NCBI GenBank assembly: GCA_035689115.1
Contig: DASSMA010000064.1
Coordinates: 124,001 to 188,000, forward strand
From: JAHFUS01 sp035689115
GTDB lineage: Bacteria > Actinomycetota > Acidimicrobiia > Acidimicrobiales > GCA-2861595
Direction: 5' to 3'
Length of the DNA: 64,000 nt
Part shown: piece by piece, positions 32,650 through 41,492 of the stretch
Position numbering within the stretch: position 1 is the stretch's first letter
Layout of the letters: every line of letters begins with the position of its first letter
Position numbers and translations under genes: made by a program
The notes under the pieces: generated by a model
Databases searched by the model: none
What the model was told of the DNA's origin: nothing
The model's input: only the letters and a program-made list of their open reading frames with translations

Positions 32650-34299
32650 ATGCGAGGCGGCGGGACGGCTCGACGGGCCCTGGCGGCCATCGTGATCCTC
32701 GTCCTGGCGCCGGCCACCCGGCCGGCGTCGGCCCGGCCGCGCCGGCCCCCGCAGCCGCTCCGGGGGTGGGTCGTCGACCGGGTGCGCTTCGAGAACCTCG
32801 ACCCCGGCGGGTTCGTCAACGTCGCCGGCACGGGCGACGTCCGCGGGGTGCTCGACGTGGTCCCCGGTGCCGGCGGGGTGGCGGTTGTCAACGAGCTCGG
32901 GCTGGAGGATTACCTCCAGGGCGTGGCCGAGGTCCCGGCCACGTGGCCCGTCGAGGCGCTGCGGGCCCAGGCCATCGCCGCCCGCACCTACGCGCTCTAC
33001 ACGCTGGCCAGCGAGACGGAGACGGCCGCCACCGCGGTCGGCGCCAAGATCTGCGCCACCGACTCCTGCCAGGTGTACGCCGGGGTGGCCAAGGAGCGCC
33101 AGGACGCCGGCCCGCGGTGGGTCGACGCGGTGCGCTCCACCGCCGGCCAGGTGCTGCTCTACAAGGGGGCGCCGATCCTGGCCATGTACTCGTCGTCCAA
33201 CGGCGGCCGTTCGGTCGCCGGCAGCCGGCCCTACCTGAAGTCGGTGAACGACCCGGACAGCGCCCGGATGCCCTACGGCCACTGGGCGGTGTCGTTCGGC
33301 TACGCCCAGCTCGGCTCGGTGTTCGGGGCGCCCGGCCCGGTCACCGCCGTGCGGCGGGTGGGCGACACGATCACCCTCGACTGGGGCGCCCCGGGCGCGC
33401 CCGCAGGGCAGGTGGCCGTGCCTGTCGCAGCCTTCCGGGAGCGCATGAACGCCGCCGTGCCGCCCCAGGGCGACCTGCCCCGCACCGTGCCGTCCACCAT
33501 GTTCACGGTGAACGGCGACGACCAGGCGGCCGTCGCCACCCTCGACGGCCGGGGCAACGGCCACGGCATCGGCATGAGCCAGTTCGGCGCCCTCGGCAAG
33601 GCCATGCGGGGGCTGCGGGCGGCCGACATCCTGGCCGCCTACTACGGCGGCATCCGGCCGTCCGCCGCCCCGCCCGGGGCGCTCCCCGGCGCCATCCGGG
33701 TGGCGCTCGACACCGGGGCCCCGGCGGCCACCGTGGGCGGCACCGGCCACTTCCGCGTGATCGACGGCACCGGGTCCCCGCTGGCCGTCGTCGCCACCGG
33801 CGGGTGGCGGGTGGTGCCGGCCGGCCAGGGCAAGCTGCGGGTCATCCCGCCCGCCGACCAGGAGGCGGCGCCGGTCCTGGAGGCGTTCGCCGTCGGCACG
33901 GGCGAGGCCCGGTTCCGCCTCGGCTCGGCCGCCCTCGTGCGGGTGCGGGTCGAAGGCGACCGGCTGCCGGTGCCGGCCGAGACGCCCACCACGCCCGCCG
34001 GCCCCGGCGACGTGGCCGTCCGCCTGCCCGAGCTGCCCGGTGCCGGGCGCTTCACCGTGTCGGTGGTGGCCGACCGGGGCGCCGGCCGGGTCACCACCGC
34101 CGCCGCCCCCCTCGTGGTCCGCTCGGTGCAGACGGCCTCGGCGGTGACGGCGGCGGCCCCCGAGGGCCCGTCGGGCCTCCCCCGTCCGGCGGCGGTCGCC
34201 TGGGGCCTGCTGCTGGCAGTCGGCGGCGCCTCCCTGCGGGTCGCCCTGCGCTGGCCGGTGCTGGCCCGCACCAGGCCGGCCCACCGCCGGCACCGATAG
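32650..34299 (+). CDS. Exported SpoIID/LytB-domain protein
   Basis: A 549-residue exported protein: signal segment at residues 8-28, then the SpoIID domain with NELGLEDYLQGVAEVPATWP, EALRAQAIAARTYAL and SSSNGGRSVAGSRPYL, and GRGNGHGIGMSQFGALGKA near residue 310. SpoIID-type enzymes cut glycan strands that lack stem peptides during spore engulfment, and relatives occur in non-spore formers. Two Ig-like or beta domains follow, then a C-terminal membrane helix (VAWGLLLAVGGASL). It is separated from rpsB by the rpsB promoter at its very end. Confidence 0.85.
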   Translation: MRGGGTARRALAAIVILVLAPATRPASARPRRPPQPLRGWVVDRVRFENLDPGGFVNVAGTGDVRGVLDVVPGAGGVAVVNELGLEDYLQGVAEVPATWPVEALRAQAIAARTYALYTLASETETAATAVGAKICATDSCQVYAGVAKERQDAGPRWVDAVRSTAGQVLLYKGAPILAMYSSSNGGRSVAGSRPYLKSVNDPDSARMPYGHWAVSFGYAQLGSVFGAPGPVTAVRRVGDTITLDWGAPGAPAGQVAVPVAAFRERMNAAVPPQGDLPRTVPSTMFTVNGDDQAAVATLDGRGNGHGIGMSQFGALGKAMRGLRAADILAAYYGGIRPSAAPPGALPGAIRVALDTGAPAATVGGTGHFRVIDGTGSPLAVVATGGWRVVPAGQGKLRVIPPADQEAAPVLEAFAVGTGEARFRLGSAALVRVRVEGDRLPVPAETPTTPAGPGDVAVRLPELPGAGRFTVSVVADRGAGRVTTAAAPLVVRSVQTASAVTAAAPEGPSGLPRPAAVAWGLLLAVGGASLRVALRWPVLARTRPAHRRHR

Positions 34300-34302
34300 A
34301 CT
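34297..34302 (+). promoter_or_regulatory. -10 box of the rpsB-tsf operon
   Basis: TAGACT overlaps the stop codon of the SpoIID-like gene and lies about 118 bp before rpsB. The resulting leader of about 110 nt contains CGCCGC/cacga/GCGGCG, a possible hairpin. A structured leader would fit S2 autoregulation known in other bacteria. Confidence 0.45.
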
Positions 34303-34420
34303 GGTCCGACCGGTGCTGCTCCTGGCGCCGGCGACCAACGCCCCGCCCCGTGCCACCCACGGTCGCCGCCACGAGCGGCGCGGCACGACGGCAGCAACCC
34401 AACCGTCGGGAGGAACCAAC

Positions 34421-35323
34421 ATGGCAGTCGTCACCATGAAGCAGCTGCTGGAGGCCGGGGTCCACTTCGGCCACCAGACCCGGCGCTGGAACCCGAAGAT
34501 GAAGCGGTTCATCTTCGGCGAGCGCAACGGCATCTACATCATCGACCTCACCCAGACGCTCCAGCGCATCGAGGTCGCCTACTCGTTCGTCCGCGACCTG
34601 GCGGCCGAAGGCGGCACCATCCTGTTCGTCGGCACCAAGAAGCAGACCCAGGACCCTGTGGCCAACTACGCGGCGAAGTGCGGGATGCCGTACATCAACG
34701 AGCGGTGGCTGGGCGGGATGCTCACCAACTTCACCACCATCAGCGGCCGGGTGAAGAAGATGACCGAGTACGAGCGCATGCGGGCGGCCGGCGACTTCGA
34801 CGCCATGCCGAAGAAGGAGGCGCTCATCCTCAGCCGCGAGCTGGAGAAGCTCCAGCGCAACCTGGGCGGCATTCGGGGGATGACCCGCCTGCCCGACGCG
34901 GTGTTCGTGATCGACACCAAGAAGGAGCACATCGCCGTCACCGAGGCCAACAAGCTGGGCCTGCCCATCGTGGCCGTGGTCGACACCAACTGCGATCCCG
35001 ACGTGATCCAGTACGTGATCCCCGGCAACGACGACGCCATCCGGGCCGGCTCGCTGATGTGCCGCATCGTGGCCGACGCAGTCGAGGAAGGGCGCTTCAT
35101 CGCCTCCCGGAAGGCGGTGCGATCGGTGCCCGCCGCCGGCCCCGCTCCGGCGCCGCCCGACCCGGCCGAGGAGGCCAGGCGGGCCGAGCGGCAGGCGGAG
35201 GCCCGCCGCCAGGCGGCCATGGAGGCCCAGCAGCGGGCGGATCGCCTGGCTGCGGCGCGCGCCGCCGAGCCGGCGGCAGAGGCGCCGGCCCCCGAAACGC
35301 CGGCCGACACGGAGGAGGGGTAG
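34421..35323 (+). CDS. rpsB: 30S ribosomal protein S2
   Basis: S2 is a late-assembling small-subunit protein. The 300-residue sequence has the family blocks MKQLLEAGVHFGHQTRRWNP, NGIYIIDLTQTL, GGMLTNFTTI and DTNCDPD. A 60-residue C-terminal extension rich in Ala, Arg and Glu (EEARRAERQAEARRQAA) is predicted to be a charged helix, as in other actinobacteria. ATG 34421 follows GGGAGG. tsf begins 3 bp after the stop. Confidence 0.96.
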   Translation: MAVVTMKQLLEAGVHFGHQTRRWNPKMKRFIFGERNGIYIIDLTQTLQRIEVAYSFVRDLAAEGGTILFVGTKKQTQDPVANYAAKCGMPYINERWLGGMLTNFTTISGRVKKMTEYERMRAAGDFDAMPKKEALILSRELEKLQRNLGGIRGMTRLPDAVFVIDTKKEHIAVTEANKLGLPIVAVVDTNCDPDVIQYVIPGNDDAIRAGSLMCRIVADAVEEGRFIASRKAVRSVPAAGPAPAPPDPAEEARRAERQAEARRQAAMEAQQRADRLAAARAAEPAAEAPAPETPADTEEG

Positions 35324-35326
35324 ACG

Positions 35327-36121
35327 ATGGCCGACTTCACGGCCAGGGACGTGCAGGCGCTCCGGCAGTCCACCGGGGCGGGGATGATGGACGCCAAGCG
35401 GGCCCTCGTGGAGAACGGGGGCGACTTCGAGGCGGCCGCCAAGTGGCTGCGGGAGAAGGGCCTGGCGTCCTCCGCCAAGCGGGCCGACCGGGAGAGCACC
35501 CAGGGAGCGGTGGCCATCGCCCGCTCGGGCGACGTCGCCGCCATGGTGGAGCTCAAGTGCGAGACCGACTTCGTGGCCAAGTCACCCGACTTCGTGAGCC
35601 TGGCCGACGAGCTGGCCCAGCTGGTGGCCGACGAGGGCGAGGGCGCCGTCGCCCAGAAGAAGGACGCCCTCGACGGCCTCAAGGTCACCCTGAAGGAGAA
35701 CATCGACCTCGGCCGGGTCGAGCGCCTCGAGGCGGCCGGCGGTCAGGTGCTCGACACCTACCTGCACGTCCAGAACGGGCGGGGGGTCAACGGCGTGCTG
35801 GTGGTGCTCCAGGGCGCCACCCAGGAGCTGGCCCACGACGTCGCCGTCCACGCCGCCTTCGGCCGCCCCCAGTACGTCACCCGGGACGAGGTGCCCGAGC
35901 AGCTGGTTGCCGACGAGCGGGCCACCCTCGAGAACACCGCCCGCAACCAGGGGAAACCCGATGCCGCCCTGCCCAAGATCGTCGAGGGCATGCTGAACGG
36001 CTGGTTCAAGGAGCGGGTCCTGCTCGACCAGCCCTTCGCCAAGGACGACAAGAAGTCGGTGGCCGAGGTCCTCGGCGACGCCAAGCTGGTGCGGTTCGCC
36101 CAGGTGGTCGTCGGGGGTTGA
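35327..36121 (+). CDS. tsf: Elongation factor Ts
   Basis: EF-Ts exchanges GDP for GTP on EF-Tu. The 264-residue protein has the N-terminal UBA-like domain with LRQSTGAGMMDAKRALVENG, the EF-Tu contact CETDFVAKSPDF and the C-terminal QPFAKDDKKSVAEVL. Length is near the upper end for the family. It overlaps pyrH by 4 bp through TTGA, so translation is coupled. Confidence 0.97.
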   Translation: MADFTARDVQALRQSTGAGMMDAKRALVENGGDFEAAAKWLREKGLASSAKRADRESTQGAVAIARSGDVAAMVELKCETDFVAKSPDFVSLADELAQLVADEGEGAVAQKKDALDGLKVTLKENIDLGRVERLEAAGGQVLDTYLHVQNGRGVNGVLVVLQGATQELAHDVAVHAAFGRPQYVTRDEVPEQLVADERATLENTARNQGKPDAALPKIVEGMLNGWFKERVLLDQPFAKDDKKSVAEVLGDAKLVRFAQVVVGG

Positions 36122-36843
36122 CCGCCTCGACCTGGCGGCGGGTCGTCCTCAAGCTGTCGGGCGAGGCCTTCGCCAGCGCGGCGTCCGACGAGACCATCGA
36201 CGGCGCCGTCGTCGACCGGCTGGCCGGGGAGATGGCCACCGCCCGGGCCGACCTCGGGGTGGAGATCGCCGTGGTGGTCGGCGGCGGCAACATCTGGCGG
36301 GGCACCACGGGCGCCGGCCACGGCATGGACCGGGCCACCGCCGACTACATGGGCATGCTGGCCACCGTCATCAACGCCCTCGCCCTCCAGGACGCCCTCG
36401 AGCGCCACGGGCAGCCCACCCGGGTGCAGTCGGCCATCCAGATGGCGGAGATCGCCGAGCCCTACATCCGGCGCAAGGCGATCCGGCACCTGGAGAAGGG
36501 CCGCATCGTGGTGTTCGCCGCCGGCATGGGCAACCCCTTCTTCACCACCGACACCCCCGCCGCCCTCCGGGCGGTGGAGATCGAGGCCCAGGTCCTGCTG
36601 AAGGGCACCCACAGCGGCGTCGACGGCGTGTACTCGGCCGACCCGCGGGTCGACCCCACCGCCACCCGCTTCGACGAGATCACCTTCAAGGAGGTGCTCG
36701 ACAAGGACCTGCGGGTGATGGACCTCACGGCCGTCACCTTCTGCCAGGACAACGGGCTGCCGGTCCGCGTGTTCGACGTGATGACGCCGGGAAACGTCCG
36801 AAAGGCCCTGGTCGGCGACCCGATCGGTACGCTTGTCGGGTGA
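36118..36843 (+). CDS. pyrH: Uridylate kinase
   Basis: PyrH phosphorylates UMP to UDP, normally as an allosteric hexamer. Key blocks are RRVVLKLSGEAF, VVVGGGNIWRG, MGMLATVINALAL and LLKGTHSGVDGVYSADPR. Length is 241 residues. The start is TTG 36118 in a TTGA overlap with tsf; the long open frame upstream covers rpsB/tsf and is a shadow. frr follows with a GTGA overlap. Confidence 0.96.
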   Translation: MTASTWRRVVLKLSGEAFASAASDETIDGAVVDRLAGEMATARADLGVEIAVVVGGGNIWRGTTGAGHGMDRATADYMGMLATVINALALQDALERHGQPTRVQSAIQMAEIAEPYIRRKAIRHLEKGRIVVFAAGMGNPFFTTDTPAALRAVEIEAQVLLKGTHSGVDGVYSADPRVDPTATRFDEITFKEVLDKDLRVMDLTAVTFCQDNGLPVRVFDVMTPGNVRKALVGDPIGTLVG

Positions 36844-37415
36844 CCGACGACGATTCGCTGGTGGGAGCGGTCCTCGACGACAGCCGTGACCGCATGCGCA
36901 AGGCGGTGGCGCACCTCCAGGGTGAGTTCTCCACCGTGCGCACCGGCCGGGCCTCGCCGGCCCTCGTCGAGAAGCTCCGGGTCGACTACTACGGCTCGCC
37001 GGTACCCCTCCAGCAGCTCGCCGGCTTCAGCGTCCCCGAGGCGCGGCTGCTGGTCATCACGCCCTACGACAAGAGCTCTCTCAAGGCCGTCGAGAAGGCC
37101 ATCCAACAGTCCGACCTCAACATCAACCCCAACAACGACGGCACGGTGATCCGCCTGGTGTTCCCGCCCCTCACCGAGGAGCGGCGCCAGGACCTGGTGA
37201 AGGTCGTCAAGCACAAGGCCGAGGAGGCCAGGGTGGCGGTGCGGGCGGTCCGCCGCGGCGCCCGGCACGACCTCGAGGCCCTGGAGCACGACGGCGACAT
37301 CACCGTCGACGACCTGGAGCGGGCGGAGAAGGACATGGAGCGCATCACCCACGAATACGTGGCGGAGATCGACAAGATGGTCCAAACCAAGGAGCACGAG
37401 CTCCTCGAGGTGTGA
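36840..37415 (+). CDS. frr: Ribosome recycling factor
   Basis: RRF splits post-termination ribosomes together with EF-G. The 191-residue helical protein shows FSTVRTGRASPALVEKL, VDYYGSPVPLQQLAGFSV and ITVDDLERAEKDMERITHEY. It starts at GTG 36840 in a GTGA overlap with pyrH and is followed one base later by cdsA. Confidence 0.97.
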   Translation: MTDDDSLVGAVLDDSRDRMRKAVAHLQGEFSTVRTGRASPALVEKLRVDYYGSPVPLQQLAGFSVPEARLLVITPYDKSSLKAVEKAIQQSDLNINPNNDGTVIRLVFPPLTEERRQDLVKVVKHKAEEARVAVRAVRRGARHDLEALEHDGDITVDDLERAEKDMERITHEYVAEIDKMVQTKEHELLEV

Positions 37416-37416
37416 C

Positions 37417-38856
37417 GTGAGCGACGACGACGAGTTCGACGAGCCCGAAGAGGCCGCCCCAAGGGGGCCCCGCCGCCAGCGGGGTGAGGGCGTTCGCATC
37501 ATCGGCGCCGAAGAGGCGGCCCGCGCCCTGAAGGAGGGCCAGGTCGCCGGCAAGCGGCCCGACGACGCCCCACGCTTCGGCGACGTCCCCGAGCGGCCCT
37601 CCGGCCCGAAGCCGGCGCAGCGCTTCCCGCTGCCCGACGCCGTCGACCCGGCCGACGCGGTCGTCCGGCCGGCCGTGGCCGGGCCCGGCCCCGAGATGCC
37701 GCACTGGACGGAGCCGCCCACCGGCGAGGTCCCCCGCATCCTCGACACGCCCGAGGACGACGACATCGAGGCCTGGTCGGGCTTCTCGGCCACCGCCCCG
37801 CGCTGGCGCGACCAGGACTCCGACTGGGACGGCTCGGACCTCGGCGACGTGGCCGCCCTCGTCGACGACGACGACATCCGCCTGGGCGCCCTCGACGAGG
37901 GCCGCACCGAGCACTCCGACCTCTACTCGTTCGACGAGCCCGAGCCGGCACCGGTCGAGGCGGCGGCGCCCGTCACCACGTCCATCCGCACCCGCCAGGT
38001 GGCGCCGCCCGACCCGCCCCAGCGGCCGGCGTCCGGCGGCAGCCACCGCGACATGCGCACCGCTGTCGGCATCGGGGTGGGCCTCGCCGTGCTGGCGCTG
38101 GTGCTGTTCAAGGCCGGCCCCAAGCCGGCCCTCCTCCTGGTCACCGCCGTGGTCACCATGGCTGCCGCCGAGGCCTACGACGTGCTGCGCCGGGCCGGGT
38201 ACCGCCCGGCCACCCTGCTCGGCCTGGTGGGCGTGGTGTCGCTGCTGCTCGCCACCTACAGCGAGCGGGCCGTGGCCCTGCCGGTGGTCACCCTCATGAT
38301 CGTCTTCACGTTCCTGTGGTACCTGTTCGGCGTCGTCCGGGCCCGGCCCATGGTGAACGTCGCCGTCACGCTGTTCGTGTTCGCGTGGATCGGCATCCTC
38401 GGGTCCTTCGCCGCCCTCCTGCTGTCGATGCCGAACCGCGAGGGCATCGCCTTCCTGCTGGCCGCCATCGTGGCCACCGTCGCCAACGACGTCGGTGCGT
38501 TCTTCTTCGGCAGCCAGCTGGGCAGCCGGCCGCTGGCACCCGAGATCAGCCCCAACAAGACCGTCGAGGGAGTCGTCGGCGGGGCGGCGGCATGCGTGTT
38601 CGCCACCGTCCTCCTCGTCGGCGTGATCCCGGGCCTGCACCCGTGGACGGCGGGCAGCGCCCTCGCCCTCGGCGTGGTGGTGTCGGTGGTGGCGCCGCTC
38701 GGCGACCTGTGCGAGTCGATGATCAAGCGGGACCTGGGCGTCAAGGACATGGGCGCCCTCCTGCCCGGGCACGGCGGCGTCCTCGACCGCTTCGACGCCA
38801 TGCTCTTCGTGCTCCCCGCCACCTTCTACCTGGTCAAGATCCTCAACATCGCGTGA
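37417..38856 (+). CDS. cdsA: Phosphatidate cytidylyltransferase with long acidic N-terminal extension
   Basis: CdsA makes CDP-diacylglycerol from phosphatidate and CTP. The 479-residue protein ends with the family signature SMIKRDLGVKDMGALLPGHGGVLDRFDAMLF and has about eight membrane segments from residue 210 onward, including SPNKTVEGVVGG. Residues 1-205 are hydrophilic, acidic and Pro-rich (DDDEFDEPEEAAP, DLGDVAALVDDDD), probably disordered and cytoplasmic, and nearly double the size of a usual CdsA. No internal start with a good ribosome site removes this part. It follows frr after one base. Confidence 0.9.
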   Translation: MSDDDEFDEPEEAAPRGPRRQRGEGVRIIGAEEAARALKEGQVAGKRPDDAPRFGDVPERPSGPKPAQRFPLPDAVDPADAVVRPAVAGPGPEMPHWTEPPTGEVPRILDTPEDDDIEAWSGFSATAPRWRDQDSDWDGSDLGDVAALVDDDDIRLGALDEGRTEHSDLYSFDEPEPAPVEAAAPVTTSIRTRQVAPPDPPQRPASGGSHRDMRTAVGIGVGLAVLALVLFKAGPKPALLLVTAVVTMAAAEAYDVLRRAGYRPATLLGLVGVVSLLLATYSERAVALPVVTLMIVFTFLWYLFGVVRARPMVNVAVTLFVFAWIGILGSFAALLLSMPNREGIAFLLAAIVATVANDVGAFFFGSQLGSRPLAPEISPNKTVEGVVGGAAACVFATVLLVGVIPGLHPWTAGSALALGVVVSVVAPLGDLCESMIKRDLGVKDMGALLPGHGGVLDRFDAMLFVLPATFYLVKILNIA

Positions 38857-38885
38857 GCATTGCCGAACGGCGCTGGCCGGCGCTC

Positions 38886-38994
38886 GCCGCCGGAGGCGGC
38901 CCCCACGGCTGGCGCCAAGAGGAAGCGAGCGGAGGGCGACCGGCTCCGCCGGTCGTTCGGAGCACGATCAGCTCGCCGAGCAACCTCCGGTTGC
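38886..38994 (+). repeat. Palindrome-rich intergenic repeat, copy C
   Basis: The 148-bp gap between cdsA and dxr contains GCCGCC/gga/GGCGGC at 38886-38900, ACCGGC/tcc/GCCGGT at 38939-38953 and GCAACC/tcc/GGTTGC at 38980-38994, the latter flanked by CTCGCCGA and GAGGCGAGAC. The same hairpins in the same order of loops occur in copies A and B. It ends 10 bp before the dxr ATG. Confidence 0.6.
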
Positions 38995-39004
38995 GAGGCG
39001 AGAC

Positions 39005-40159
39005 ATGACCACTGTGGCCCTGGTCGGGTCCACCGGCTCGATCGGGACCCAGGCCGAGGACGTCCTCCTCGCCCACCCGGACCGCTTCGAGGTGGTGGCC
39101 ATCGGGTCGCGGCGGTCGACGGCGGTGCTGGCCCGCCAGGCGGTTTCCCTCCGGCCGAAGATCGTGGCGGTGGCCGACGCAGAGGCGGCCTCCGGGCTGG
39201 CGCCACTGCTGCCGCCCGGCACCGAGCTGCGGGCCGGTCCCGATGCCCTGGCCTCGATCGCCACCGATGCCGACGTGGTGGTGAACGGGGTGGTGGGGTT
39301 CGCCGGCCTGCCCGTCACGCTCGCCGCCCTCGTTGCCGGCCGCCGCCTGGCCCTCGCCAACAAGGAGTCGCTGATCGCCGCCGGCCCGGTGGTGCAAAAG
39401 GTGCGGGCCACGCCGGGCGCCGAGATCGTGCCGGTCGACTCGGAGCACTGCGCCGTGCACCAGTGCCTGCGCGCCGGGCGGGGCGAGGTCCGCCGTCTGC
39501 TCCTCACCGCCTCCGGTGGTCCGTTCCGCACCAGGGCGGCGGCCGACCTGGCGTCGGTCACCATCGACGAGGCGCTGGCCCATCCGACCTGGGCCATGGG
39601 CCCGAAGATCACCGTGGACTCGTCCACGCTGATGAACAAGGGGCTGGAGGTGATCGAGGCCCACGAGCTGTTCGGCACCCCCTACGACGCCATCGAGGTC
39701 GTCGTCCACCCCCAGTCCGTGGTGCACTCGATGGTGGAGTTCACCGACGGCTCCACGATGGCCCAGCTGTCGATGCCCGACATGCGCCTTCCCATCGCCT
39801 ATGCCCTGTCGTACCCCGATCGCTCGCCGGTCGCCTTCGGCGCCATCGACTGGGCCAGCCTGGGCCGGCTCGACTTCGCCCCGCCCGATCCCGGCACCTT
39901 CCGGTGCCTGGCCCTGGCCTACGAGGCGGGTCGCCTCGGGGGCACGTCGCCGGCCGTGCTGAACGCCGCCAACGAGGTGGCGGTCGACGCGTTCCTCAAC
40001 CGGAGGCTTCGGTGGGCCGACATCCCGGCGGTGATCGAAGACTGCCTCGGCGCGCTCCCGGGAACGAAAGCCGACACGGTGGACGTTGTCCTGGAGGCGG
40101 ACCGCACCGCCCGGGCTCGGGCCCTGGGCGCCGTAGAGAGGCGATCGACCGCAGCGTGA
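39005..40159 (+). CDS. dxr: 1-deoxy-D-xylulose-5-phosphate reductoisomerase
   Basis: DXR makes MEP from DXP using NADPH, the committed step of the non-mevalonate isoprenoid pathway. The 384-residue enzyme has the nucleotide motif GSTGSIGTQ, the metal/substrate motifs DSEHCAVHQ and SGGPFR, and HPTWAMGPKITVDSSTLMNKG. The usual SEH(S/N) is SEHC here. ATG 39005 directly follows repeat copy C, with no clear -10 box; GAGGCGAG is a possible ribosome site. ispG, a later pathway enzyme, is two genes downstream. The stop overlaps the next start (GTGA). Confidence 0.96.
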   Translation: MTTVALVGSTGSIGTQAEDVLLAHPDRFEVVAIGSRRSTAVLARQAVSLRPKIVAVADAEAASGLAPLLPPGTELRAGPDALASIATDADVVVNGVVGFAGLPVTLAALVAGRRLALANKESLIAAGPVVQKVRATPGAEIVPVDSEHCAVHQCLRAGRGEVRRLLLTASGGPFRTRAAADLASVTIDEALAHPTWAMGPKITVDSSTLMNKGLEVIEAHELFGTPYDAIEVVVHPQSVVHSMVEFTDGSTMAQLSMPDMRLPIAYALSYPDRSPVAFGAIDWASLGRLDFAPPDPGTFRCLALAYEAGRLGGTSPAVLNAANEVAVDAFLNRRLRWADIPAVIEDCLGALPGTKADTVDVVLEADRTARARALGAVERRSTAA

Positions 40160-41457
40160 CCGACACCCTGACCCCCCCTCCCGAACAGCGGGAGACGCGG
40201 CCGCCCAGCCAGGGCCGGGCCCTGGCCCGCCTCGCGCTCATCGTTGTCGCCGGCCTGGTGGCCGCCTACATCACCGGCGTCACCAGCACGGTGCTGGTGG
40301 TGGGCGCCATCATCGCCATGATCATGCTCCACGAGCTGGGGCACTTCATGACCGCCAAGTGGGCGGACATGAAGGTCACCGAGTACTTCCTCGGCTTCGG
40401 CCCCCGCCTGTGGTCCATCCGCAAGGGCGAGACCGAGTACGGGGTCAAGGCCATCCCGGCCGGCGGCTACGTGAAGATCATCGGCATGAGCAGCATGGAC
40501 AAGGTCGACCCGGCCGACGAGCCCCGGACGTACCGGCAGAAGTCGTACGGACGGCGCATGTCGGTGGCCGTGGCCGGCTCCACCGTCCATTTCATGATCG
40601 CCTTCGTGCTGCTCCTGGTCCTCTACGGCGTGGTGGGCGTGCCGAACTACTCCAAGCCGTTCTCGGTGGGCACGATCAGCCGTTTGGAGTCCGGGCCCAG
40701 CCCGGCCGCGGAGGCGGGGTTCAAGCTGGGCGACACGGTCCTCGCCGTCGACGGCAAGAAGGTCACCTGGGAGGACGTGCCCCCCTACATCCGCACCCGG
40801 CCGGGCAAGCCGGTGGTGTTCGACGTGCTGCGCGACGGGAAGCGGCTCCAGCTCACGGCTACGCCCGTCGACCTCAGCAAGGTGGTGGTCGAGGGCGACC
40901 ACGCACCGGTCTCCACCACGCCGCGCGGCTTCGTCGGCATCGGCGACCCGAAGTTCCCGACGCACCGGCTCGGCCCGGTGGGCACCGTGACGCACTCGGT
41001 CACCGGCCTCGGCCGGGCCACGGTCGAGACGCTGAAGGCGCTGGGCACCATCTTCTCGCCGTCCGGCGCCACCTCCTACAGCAAGCAGCTGCTGAACCGC
41101 CCCCAGCCCACCAACGGCGACGACAACGGCGGGAACAACCGCTTCCTGTCGCCCGTCGGGTTCGTGCGGGTGGCGTCGCAGGCGGCCGACACCGGCTGGC
41201 GTGAGGTGCTCACCCTCCTGCTCAGCATCAACATCTTCGTGGGGATCTTCAACATGATCCCGCTGCTGCCCCTCGACGGCGGGCACGTGGCCATCGCCAC
41301 CTACGAGCGGTTGCGGTCACGGCGGGGCCAGCGGTACTACGTCGACATCGCCAAGGTCATGCCGCTCACGTACATGGTGGTCCTGCTGCTGGCGTTCATC
41401 GCCATCTCGTCGCTCTACCTGGACATCGTCCACCCCATCGCCAACCCCTTCCAGTAA
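40156..41457 (+). CDS. rip1: Site-2 protease family (M50/RseP-Rip1-like) intramembrane metalloprotease
   Basis: A 433-residue membrane protease related to RseP and mycobacterial Rip1, which cleave anti-sigma factors and other transmembrane substrates. The zinc motif HELGH is at residues 59-63, and the second motif PLDGGH lies at about residue 370. Four membrane segments and a PDZ-like domain (AGFKLGDTVLAVDGKKVTWEDV) lie between or around them. GTG 40156 overlaps dxr by 4 bp. The dxr-rip1-ispG order is the mycobacterial one. The symbol is assigned by synteny and family. Confidence 0.9.
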   Translation: MTDTLTPPPEQRETRPPSQGRALARLALIVVAGLVAAYITGVTSTVLVVGAIIAMIMLHELGHFMTAKWADMKVTEYFLGFGPRLWSIRKGETEYGVKAIPAGGYVKIIGMSSMDKVDPADEPRTYRQKSYGRRMSVAVAGSTVHFMIAFVLLLVLYGVVGVPNYSKPFSVGTISRLESGPSPAAEAGFKLGDTVLAVDGKKVTWEDVPPYIRTRPGKPVVFDVLRDGKRLQLTATPVDLSKVVVEGDHAPVSTTPRGFVGIGDPKFPTHRLGPVGTVTHSVTGLGRATVETLKALGTIFSPSGATSYSKQLLNRPQPTNGDDNGGNNRFLSPVGFVRVASQAADTGWREVLTLLLSINIFVGIFNMIPLLPLDGGHVAIATYERLRSRRGQRYYVDIAKVMPLTYMVVLLLAFIAISSLYLDIVHPIANPFQ

Positions 41458-41480
41458 GCGGCGTTCGACCCGCGCCCGCC

Positions 41481-41486
41481 TACCCT
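41481..41486 (+). promoter_or_regulatory. -10 box, leaderless ispG promoter
   Basis: TACCCT ends 6 bp before the ispG ATG in a 35-bp gap after rip1. Confidence 0.5.
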
Positions 41487-41492
41487 GGTTCC

